Source: Alphaproteobacteria bacterium 32-64-14
Lineage (GTDB): Bacteria > Pseudomonadota > Alphaproteobacteria > Caulobacterales > Hyphomonadaceae
Reading direction: 5' to 3'
Length of the DNA: 64,000 nucleotides
Assembly (NCBI GenBank): GCA_002280725.1
Contig: NCEM01000019.1
Span: forward strand, 1 to 64,000
The notes under the pieces are model-generated. The model searched no databases. It was not told the DNA's origin and was given only the letters and a program-made list of their open reading frames with translations. Below, in pieces: positions 58,151-64,000 of this stretch. Each line of letters begins with the position of its first letter. Position 1 is the first letter of the stretch. A program made the translations under genes and the position numbers.

Positions 58151-60144
58151 GCCGATGCCCCCACGCCCGCCCCGGTCTTGTCGGCGCTCGAGGCGACCGG
58201 TTCGGTCGCCGTGGTCTCGGCATTGGTTGGTGCGCGGCGGCGAAGCCTTGCCGCCAGCGACATGAACCCGCCGAGCGCGATCAGCCCGGCGCCGCCGAAC
58301 ACCCAGTCGATCAGAGGGTGATGGGCGATGCGTAGCCGCCAGACATTCGCCTGGTCGCGCAGTTGGTCGCCCAGCGCCACATACATGTCGCCGCCCAGCG
58401 TCTTGCGGATGGCGACCTCGGTGGTGCCCATTTCAGAGACGGGATAGCTGCGCTGTTCCGGCTGCAGCAGTTCGGTGCGTCCGTCGTGCGTCGCGAGAAT
58501 GTCCGCGCGGGTCGCCACATAGTTGGGGCCGTCAACAAGCGTCACGCCCTGGAACTCGAACTTCCAGCCAGACATCTCGGCGCTCTGGCCGGGCGAGAGG
58601 GGGAAAGTCTGCTCGGTACGGGCCGCCGTTTCGACCGTTGCGCCGATCACGAACAGGCCCATGCCCATGTGCGCGATGGCCATGCCCCACACGGTGAGCG
58701 GCAGCTTGATGAAGCGCTTGAACCCGCCGGCGCCAGCCCGGCGCACCAGATCCTGCCCGACACCGAAGATCGCCCAGACGCCAACAAGCACGCCATAGCC
58801 GAGGAACACGCCCCAGCCGCCAAGCGCCATGGCGCCGATGGCAGCAAGGATCGCCACGACAGCGGACGGCAGCAGCCACTTCATCAGCGGGCCGACCTCG
58901 GCCTTTCGCCACGGCGCTGCCTGCGCCAGCGGCATGAACAGGAGAAGGAACGCCACCATGGGCGCAAGCGTCAGCTGAAAATACGGCTCGCCGATCGACA
59001 TGGACGCCGCTTCCGGCGAGATCATCTTCGCCTCGCCCAGCCATTGCAGCACCATCGGCGTCACCGTGCCGACAAGCACGAGTGCGGAAGACACCGACAA
59101 AAACAGATTGTTGAGAACGAGCGCGCCCTCGCGGCTCACCGGATCGAACTCCGGCCCCGCTTTCAGCGTCGGCGCGCGCCAGGCAAACAGCGCGAGCGCC
59201 GCCCCGCCCGCTATCCCAAGGCCGATCAGCAGGATCGTTCCCCGCGCCGGATCAACCGCGAATGCGTGCACGGACGTCAACACGCCCGAGCGCACAAGGA
59301 ATGTGCCCAGCAGCGACAGGCAGAACGCGAGCACCGCGAGGAACACGGTCCAGGACGCCATGCCGCCCCGCTTCTCGGTGACGATGAGCGAATGAACCAG
59401 CGCTGCCGCGACCAGCCACGGCATGAAGGATGCGTTCTCGACCGGATCCCAGAACCACCATCCGCCCCAGCCAAGCTCGTAGTAGGCCCAGATGGCGCCG
59501 AGCGCGATGCCGATGGTGAGGAAGCTCCACGCGCCAAGCGCCCATGGCCGCGTGCGGCGCGCCCACTCGCGGTCGATCTCGCCGTTGATGAGGCCTGCCG
59601 CCGCCATCGAGAAGACGAACGACATGCCGACATAGCCCATGTAGAGGAACGGTGGATGCAACGCGACCGCAGGGTCCTGCAGCAGCGGGTTAAGACCCGC
59701 GCCATCGAAGGGCGGATCGATCAGCCGCATGAACGGGCTCGACACAAACAGCAGATAAAGGAATGAGCCGACGGTGAGCAGGCCCTGCACGCCAAGCGCG
59801 CGGTCCCTCAGCTTGCCTTCGCGCATGAACAGCGCAGCGAGCGCGCCATAGGCCGACATGATCAGGCACCAGAGGAGCATGGAGCCCTCGTGGTTTCCCC
59901 ACGCGCCGGCAATCTTGTAGAGGAGCGGTTTCTGCGAGTGGGAATGGGCGGCCACCAGAGCGACCGAGAAATCCAGCCGCACGAAGCTGATGATCAGCGT
60001 CAGCATGGAGAGCGCGGTAAACATCGCCGTGGCAACTGCAAGCCGCCGCGCAGCTTCCCCGTTCCTTGTCAGACCCAGAAAGCTTTGCCCCGCCGCCGCG
60101 CCGAGCGCGAGAAAGGCGAGCAGGTGGCCGAGTTCGATGATCAA
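58147..60144 (-). CDS. ccmF: Haem lyase subunit CcmF
   Basis: Large integral membrane subunit of the System I cytochrome c haem lyase, which joins haem from CcmE to apocytochrome. It has 665 residues and about 15 spans. The haem-handling WWD motif is 'WAYYELGWGGWWFWDPVENA' (about 220-240). His residues expected to bind haem lie in 'SHSQKPLLYKIAGAWGNHEG' and 'VALHPPFLYMGYVGMSFVFS'. The periplasmic C-terminal region contains 'TAARTEQTFPLSPGQSAEMS'. It overlaps ccmE and ccmH by ATGA junctions, implying tightly coordinated synthesis. Confidence 0.96.
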   Translation of the reverse strand: MIIELGHLLAFLALGAAAGQSFLGLTRNGEAARRLAVATAMFTALSMLTLIISFVRLDFSVALVAAHSHSQKPLLYKIAGAWGNHEGSMLLWCLIMSAYGALAALFMREGKLRDRALGVQGLLTVGSFLYLLFVSSPFMRLIDPPFDGAGLNPLLQDPAVALHPPFLYMGYVGMSFVFSMAAAGLINGEIDREWARRTRPWALGAWSFLTIGIALGAIWAYYELGWGGWWFWDPVENASFMPWLVAAALVHSLIVTEKRGGMASWTVFLAVLAFCLSLLGTFLVRSGVLTSVHAFAVDPARGTILLIGLGIAGGAALALFAWRAPTLKAGPEFDPVSREGALVLNNLFLSVSSALVLVGTVTPMVLQWLGEAKMISPEAASMSIGEPYFQLTLAPMVAFLLLFMPLAQAAPWRKAEVGPLMKWLLPSAVVAILAAIGAMALGGWGVFLGYGVLVGVWAIFGVGQDLVRRAGAGGFKRFIKLPLTVWGMAIAHMGMGLFVIGATVETAARTEQTFPLSPGQSAEMSGWKFEFQGVTLVDGPNYVATRADILATHDGRTELLQPEQRSYPVSEMGTTEVAIRKTLGGDMYVALGDQLRDQANVWRLRIAHHPLIDWVFGGAGLIALGGFMSLAARLRRRAPTNAETTATEPVASSADKTGAGVGASA

Positions 60145-60608
60145 GTCGCCGCTCCATCGCCGCAGGTCATCGTGCCTTCTTCACCCGCCGCACGTTTCAG
60201 CGAGTCATAGGCTTCCTTCGGCATGTAGTTTTCATCGTGCTTAGCCAGCACGCGCGAGGCGACCAGCGTGCCATCGGCGTCGAACTTGCCCTCGGCGACA
60301 ACGCCCTTCCCTTCCACAACCATGTCCGGCGGGATGCCATCGAACACGACCGGCACGGTGTGCTTGCAGTCCGTGATGCGGAAGGTGAGCAGCTTGCCGT
60401 TCTCGCCATGCGACTGGCTGCCGACCTCGATCAGGCCGCCGACGCGAACGTTCTGCTTGAAGCTTGTCGCGCCCTTGGCGGCGATGTCGGAGGGCGATTG
60501 GAAGAAGGCCACCGCACCGCTGAGCCCGATCACGCCAAGCGTTACGGCGCCAGCCATCAGCACGCCTGCCGCGCCAATGAACCATAGCCTCTGGGACCGC
60601 TTGCGCAT
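60141..60608 (-). CDS. ccmE: Haem chaperone CcmE
   Basis: Periplasmic haem chaperone that binds haem covalently and delivers it to CcmF/H. The start at 60608 gives 'MRKRSQRLWFIGAAGVLMAG', a basic N-terminus and one membrane anchor as usual. The OB-fold domain contains 'KQNVRVGGLIEVGSQSHGEN' and 'FRITDCKHTVPVVFDGIPPD', and the haem-attachment motif is 'VLAKHDENYMPKEAYD' with His124 and Tyr128. The length of 155 residues is normal. Its end overlaps the ccmF start. Confidence 0.95.
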   Translation of the reverse strand: MRKRSQRLWFIGAAGVLMAGAVTLGVIGLSGAVAFFQSPSDIAAKGATSFKQNVRVGGLIEVGSQSHGENGKLLTFRITDCKHTVPVVFDGIPPDMVVEGKGVVAEGKFDADGTLVASRVLAKHDENYMPKEAYDSLKRAAGEEGTMTCGDGAAT

Positions 60609-60690
60609 GAGGATGGCTCCATTGCACCGATATGCCGGAACATACTGGCGGGAACCGCCGCGCGCCAGCGACACAATGGCGCGAAACGCA

Positions 60691-61449
60691 TCACTTAGTC
60701 GGGGGAATTGGGCCTGGACCGGCAGTCGCTGGATCGATGCCAAACATTTGCCGCAGCGCAGCGAACATCTGGCGCTCAGGCCCGCCTTCAGGCGCACGGG
60801 CATTCACATCCGCCCAGATCGCCTCGGCCTCCGCCGTCTTGCCCTGTCCCCACAGGCCGATCCCGGCGAGATAGCCCTGCCGGAACTGGTCGGGCTGCGC
60901 CTTGTAGACGGTTTCATAAAGTTGCGTTGTGAAGGGATCGATCTCGGACGTCATCTTGAAACGCAGGTCGGCCAGGTTGGCGATTGCTTCCAGATCGTTG
61001 GGATTGCGCCGCAGGGCCGTATTGTAGGCGTTGCTAGCCTTGTCGAGGCTTTGCTGGATGGTGGCAGCCTGGCGGTTGGCTTCGTCCTCGCGGCCTGCCT
61101 CCATGGCGGCCGTGCCCTGCGCCTGCGCCTTGCCGGCAAGCGACTCGTACATCTGTCCGATCAAAACCAGCCCGTGAGAATCCTCTGGATGCTCTTGCAC
61201 GCGGCGCTCGGCCAGCGCGATGACCTCGTGCTCGTTCAACGTTTCCGGCGCAGTCGACACGCGCGCCTCGATCTCCGCCAACCGCACATCGAGCGGCCGG
61301 TCCGGCATGTCAGGGCGGCCCAGCAACCAGTAGCCGGCTACCGAAGCCAAGCCGACCGCCAGCACGGCCACGCGCGTCTGCGTCGACTTGGAGACGAACC
61401 ACACGCCGCCAATCACGAAGACCGCAGCAACAAGAACGAGCCAGATCAA
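60691..61449 (-). CDS. ccmI: Cytochrome c biogenesis factor CcmI
   Basis: Membrane-anchored TPR protein that holds apocytochrome c for the haem lyase. Two N-terminal spans ('MIWLVLVAAVFVIGGVWFVS' and 'TRVAVLAVGLASVAGYWLLG') are followed by 'RPDMPDRPLDVRLAEIEARV' and TPR repeats (about 75-225: 'AERRVQEHPEDSHGLVLIGQ', 'NAYNTALRRNPNDLEAIANL', 'TVYKAQPDQFRQGYLAGIGL'). The length of 252 residues is shorter than CycH of rhizobia, which has an extra C-terminal domain. It overlaps the upstream kinase stop as ATGA and lies 82 bases before ccmE. Confidence 0.88.
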   Translation of the reverse strand: MIWLVLVAAVFVIGGVWFVSKSTQTRVAVLAVGLASVAGYWLLGRPDMPDRPLDVRLAEIEARVSTAPETLNEHEVIALAERRVQEHPEDSHGLVLIGQMYESLAGKAQAQGTAAMEAGREDEANRQAATIQQSLDKASNAYNTALRRNPNDLEAIANLADLRFKMTSEIDPFTTQLYETVYKAQPDQFRQGYLAGIGLWGQGKTAEAEAIWADVNARAPEGGPERQMFAALRQMFGIDPATAGPGPIPPTK

Positions 61450-63023
61450 AGCGGCGCCGCCGGAAGTTCAAGCCGCGCGCGCAGCCCGCCGAGGGGGCTG
61501 TCTTCGAGGAACAGTCGTCCGCCGTAGATGTCTGCCAGTTCGGTCACGATCGACAGTCCCAATCCGGTTCCTGGTTCCGATTCATCCAGTCGCTTGCCGC
61601 GCTCAAGCGCCTTGGCGCGGTGCTCTGGCGGCAGACCCGGCCCGTCATCGTCAACGATAAGCTGCAGCCCATCGTCGTTCCGAGTCACCGTCACATTGAC
61701 CCGCGACTTGCACCATTTGGCTGCGTTCTCCAACAGGTTTCCGATCAAGTCATCGAAATCGCCGCGCTCCCCACGAAAAATTGCTTTCGGGTCGACATCA
61801 ACGTCGATGGCGAGACCCTTGTCGCGATGCAACCGCTCGAGCATCCGCGCGATGCCTTCCACGGGTTCGCGAACATCCGTGCGCGCGCCAAGCACTTCAG
61901 CCTGTGCCGCAGCCTGCGCGCGCTTGAGATAATGGCTCACATTGCTGGACATCGCGTCCGTCTGGCGGCGCACCAGTTCCGAGAGCTTGTCCGTACCCTT
62001 GGCCTCGTTCTTCAGAACCGCGATCGGCGTCTTCAGCGCGTGTGCGAGATTGCCGACATGCGTGCGTGCGCGCTCGACCACCTTGCGATTGTGCAAGAGC
62101 AGCGTGTTGATTTCAGCGACGAGGGGCGAGAGCTCGGCCGGATATTCTCCGCCAAGATCGTCGCGACGCCCGGCGCGCACGTCGCCGAGGCTGTTCTGGA
62201 TGGCGTGGAGCGGCCGCAGGCCGTAGCGGATCAGCACGACAATGCCGATGACCAGGCCAACAGCCAGCACGGCAAGCGCAATCGCAAGCTGCAGCGTGAA
62301 CCGTCCCACCGCTTCGTTCGCCGCGGTCCGGTTGATGGCAACGTACAGGATCACGGGATAACGCCCGGAAACAGTCTCGGTGATCTCGCGCCCGGTCGCC
62401 GGATCGGTTCCGATCACAGTGGTGCGTTCGATGGTGAGCGCACGCAGACCCAGCCGGATAGGTTCAACCGTCGCTTCTACCGGAGCGCCAACAGCAGAGG
62501 CGGGCGCAAGCGGTTGCGCCGGATCGGCTTCCGGGTCGAAGGTGTTGGGCCCGATCGCGTCGCGGTAGACGACCTCGCTGGGTTGCGCGAGGGCCGCAGC
62601 AATCGCTTCGGCGCTGGGCTCCGGCAGGGCGTTGACGAAACTCTCCGACCATCGGCCATCGCTGATCCGGTTCTGTTCGTTGAGCTGCAGCGCCGCCCAG
62701 TAGAATCCCGAGAACCCGCTCGTGAAGCGCGTCTCGTCGGGGAAATGCGGCTGATTTTCTCGGCCGCCGGCGGGAATTTCATCGGTCGTTACAAGAAGAC
62801 GCGTCGTTGGGTCGATCTGGACAGCGTTGGCCAGCGTACGCATTGTCTCGTCGACCATGGAGTTCAGCTGACGGTCCTGCTCAGAACGCGACAGCGCAAC
62901 CAGCGACCAGCCCGCAGCCAGAAGTACCGCCGCGCTCCAGACAGTGGTCGCGATCAGCATGCGACGGGCGATCGAGCCGCGTGTCAGCGTCCCTGACGGC
63001 TCCAACGCTGACTTGTCGGGCAT
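61446..63023 (-). CDS. PhoQ/FeuQ-like sensor histidine kinase
   Basis: A 525-residue kinase with spans at about 25-45 and 245-265 around a large periplasmic sensor of roughly 195 residues ('FTSGFSGFYWAALQLNEQNR'). The dimerisation motif is 'VGNLAHALKTPIAVLKNEAK' with H328; 'HALKTP' in place of 'HELRTP' is characteristic of the PhoQ-like group. ATPase motifs are 'FDDLIGNLLENAAKWCKSRV', 'VDDDGPGLPPEHR' and 'GTGLGLSIVTELADIYGG'. It is 1 base after its regulator and overlaps ccmI. The resemblance to rhizobial FeuQ rests on gene arrangement and motif type. Confidence 0.9.
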   Translation of the reverse strand: MPDKSALEPSGTLTRGSIARRMLIATTVWSAAVLLAAGWSLVALSRSEQDRQLNSMVDETMRTLANAVQIDPTTRLLVTTDEIPAGGRENQPHFPDETRFTSGFSGFYWAALQLNEQNRISDGRWSESFVNALPEPSAEAIAAALAQPSEVVYRDAIGPNTFDPEADPAQPLAPASAVGAPVEATVEPIRLGLRALTIERTTVIGTDPATGREITETVSGRYPVILYVAINRTAANEAVGRFTLQLAIALAVLAVGLVIGIVVLIRYGLRPLHAIQNSLGDVRAGRRDDLGGEYPAELSPLVAEINTLLLHNRKVVERARTHVGNLAHALKTPIAVLKNEAKGTDKLSELVRRQTDAMSSNVSHYLKRAQAAAQAEVLGARTDVREPVEGIARMLERLHRDKGLAIDVDVDPKAIFRGERGDFDDLIGNLLENAAKWCKSRVNVTVTRNDDGLQLIVDDDGPGLPPEHRAKALERGKRLDESEPGTGLGLSIVTELADIYGGRLFLEDSPLGGLRARLELPAAPL

Positions 63024-63024
63024 G

Positions 63025-63705
63025 CTATTCCGTTACGTGTTCGACCGCAGGATCGATCAAACGATATCCCAATCCGCGTTCCGTCAAGATGCGGTTCGAC
63101 CCGATCTTGCGGCGCAGACGGCCGACAAACACCTCGATTGTGTTCGAGTCACGGTCAAAGTCCTGGTCATAGATATGCTCGACCAGTTCAGTCCGCGGCA
63201 CCACGCGCCCCTGATGGTGCATTAAGTAGGACAGCACGCGATACTCGTGCGAAGTCAGCTTGATCGGCTCGCCATTGACGGAGGCGCGCGCGGCGCGCGT
63301 GTCGACGCGCAAGTCGCCGCACTCGAGCGCCGCGCTGGCATGACCGGCAGCCCGGCGCAGCAGCGCACGCAGGCGCGCCAGAAGCTCCTCGGTCACGAAC
63401 GGCTTGGTGACATAGTCGTCAGCGCCAGCATCGAAGCCAGCGACCTTCTCGCTCCAGCGATCGCGTGCGGTGAGAATGAGGACAGGCATGTCCTTGCCGG
63501 CGTTCCGCCACTTCTCGAGAACGCGCACGCCGTCGAGCTTCGGTAGGCCGAGATCCAGCACGACCGCATCATACGGCTCGGTGTCGCCAAGGAAGTGACC
63601 TTCCTCGCCATCACGCGCCAAGTCGACGGCATAGCCTGCCTGGCTCAATCCTTCGGAAAGCTGGCGGCCCAGATCGGGATCGTCTTCGACAACAAGAATT
63701 CTCAT
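63025..63705 (-). CDS. PhoP/FeuP-like OmpR-family response regulator
   Basis: A 226-residue regulator. Receiver: 'ILVVEDDPDLGRQL', phosphoacceptor D51 in 'AVVLDLGLPKLDG', 'VLILTARD' and Lys in 'DYVTKPFVTEEL'. Winged-helix domain: 'PIKLTSHEYRVLSYLMHHQG', 'VVPRTELVEHIYDQDFDRDS' and 'IEVFVGRLRRKIGSNRILTE', ending 'RGLGYRLI'. The recognition-helix sequence 'DSNTIEVFVGRLRRKIG' matches the PhoP type. It lies 12 bases after the PepSY gene and 1 base before its kinase. Confidence 0.93.
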   Translation of the reverse strand: MRILVVEDDPDLGRQLSEGLSQAGYAVDLARDGEEGHFLGDTEPYDAVVLDLGLPKLDGVRVLEKWRNAGKDMPVLILTARDRWSEKVAGFDAGADDYVTKPFVTEELLARLRALLRRAAGHASAALECGDLRVDTRAARASVNGEPIKLTSHEYRVLSYLMHHQGRVVPRTELVEHIYDQDFDRDSNTIEVFVGRLRRKIGSNRILTERGLGYRLIDPAVEHVTE

Positions 63706-63717
63706 GGCGGTCCCAGT

Positions 63718-64000
63718 CTATTCCACTCTGCCAGTCATGGCGTTCACACGAAGGTTCAGCCTGCGGCCGTCATCCGTGATCCACGAAATCATGTAGTAGG
63801 CGCCGACCTTGCGGGCATCGAGATGCTGACCGCCGTATTGGCCTTTCAGCATTCGCAAAATCTCGCTCAGTGATTTTTCATTGTCTTCTTCAGGCACCCG
63901 TTCACGACGCGGAACGTCCCATTGAGACGAAGGCTGCCCATCTCTCTGAAAAGGGAAATCAATGTGAGGCGCGCCAAGGCGCACTTGCGCCTGTGACGGC
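63718..64000 (-). CDS. PepSY-domain periplasmic protein (5' end outside window)
   Basis: The frame is open to the window edge. The visible 94 residues start within a probable signal-peptide end ('PSQAQVRLGAPHIDFPF'), so a GTG at 63984 is unlikely to be the start and the true one lies beyond base 64000. The C-terminal 60 residues form a PepSY-like fold: 'SLSEILRMLKGQYGGQHLDA' then 'VGAYYMISWITDDGRRLNLR' and 'VNAMTGRVE'. It precedes the regulator and kinase genes in one operon, an arrangement like feuN-feuP-feuQ of Sinorhizobium, where a small periplasmic protein restrains the kinase. That role is inference. Confidence 0.78.
   Translation of the reverse strand, partial: PSQAQVRLGAPHIDFPFQRDGQPSSQWDVPRRERVPEEDNEKSLSEILRMLKGQYGGQHLDARKVGAYYMISWITDDGRRLNLRVNAMTGRVE

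Noticed and set aside
58363-59766. 467-codon frame opposite ccmF
   Set aside because: Extremely His/Arg/Gln-rich, as expected from the reverse of a membrane-protein gene; ccmF is certain.
1-64000. CRISPR arrays, prophage, transposase genes, rRNA
   Set aside because: No regularly spaced direct repeats, integrases, phage structural genes, transposases or rRNA segments were found on reading both strands.

Overview
The window is high-GC DNA with dense, often overlapping genes (many ATGA or TGATG junctions) and reads as the chromosome of an alphaproteobacterium. A Caulobacterales/Hyphomonadaceae-like lineage is my best guess. Supporting signs are a large PAS histidine kinase resembling PleC/DivJ with a perfect TTAA-N7-TTAA CtrA-type box upstream, the ccmIEFH-degP-regulator-kinase-glnE gene order, a fused CysNC, and short sphingomonad/hyphomonad-type palindromic repeats. 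I see no phage, transposase, CRISPR array or rRNA. There is one tRNA (His).

Layout. 1-2.4 kb: the 3' part of an M19 dipeptidase, a DUF1489 protein and an exported protein of unknown function. 2.6-12.5 kb (minus strand): tyrosine/homogentisate catabolism with hpd, maiA, hmgA, fahA and the acetoacetate-activating CoA-transferase scoA-scoB. Interleaved are a penicillin-acylase-type lipoprotein, a GFA-fold protein, an NTF2-like protein, a membrane protein and a small MliC-like protein. 12.7-16.3 kb: a ZIP metal transporter with a Zur-like operator, then sulfate activation (cysD, cysNC). 16.5-19.2 kb: an AsmA-family protein. 19.4 kb: tRNA-His. 19.7-22.9 kb: a probable 3-keto-glycoside module (DUF1080 lipoprotein, gluconate 2-dehydrogenase subunit 3-like protein, GMC oxidoreductase). 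23-28.5 kb: a MaoC-like hotdog protein, an M48 protease lipoprotein, a CaiB-type CoA-transferase, an AT-richer orphan gene, HMG-CoA lyase and an alpha/beta hydrolase. 28.6-36.1 kb (minus strand): arginine succinyltransferase-pathway genes astA, astD and astB with an M20 peptidase, a GNAT protein and glycerol kinase. 36-41.6 kb: a YIP1 protein, a broken DHA2-type MFS exporter, a GT-C-like membrane protein and an exported Hcp-like protein with a strong terminator. 41.8-49.3 kb (plus strand): an unrecognised protein, PepN, and a signalling trio (PAS-EAL protein, CheY-like regulator, PAS histidine kinase). 49.3-64 kb (minus strand): an ECF-sigma/anti-sigma/metal-sensor operon, glnE, a two-component pair, degP, the ccmHFEI haem-lyase genes, and a second two-component pair preceded by a small PepSY protein that runs off the window.

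The most striking feature is a series of internal rearrangements in otherwise well-preserved genes. hpd carries an exact 47-bp tandem duplication that shifts the frame. scoA has lost about 19 codons, which creates an in-frame TAG while its original 3' end is still readable. cysNC has lost, in frame, about 49 codons containing the APS-kinase P-loop. astB and the MFS gene each have an internal deletion with frameshift. All five lie between 3.3 and 38.4 kb. They may be real loss of tyrosine, arginine and APS-kinase functions, or an assembly artefact; the reads would decide.
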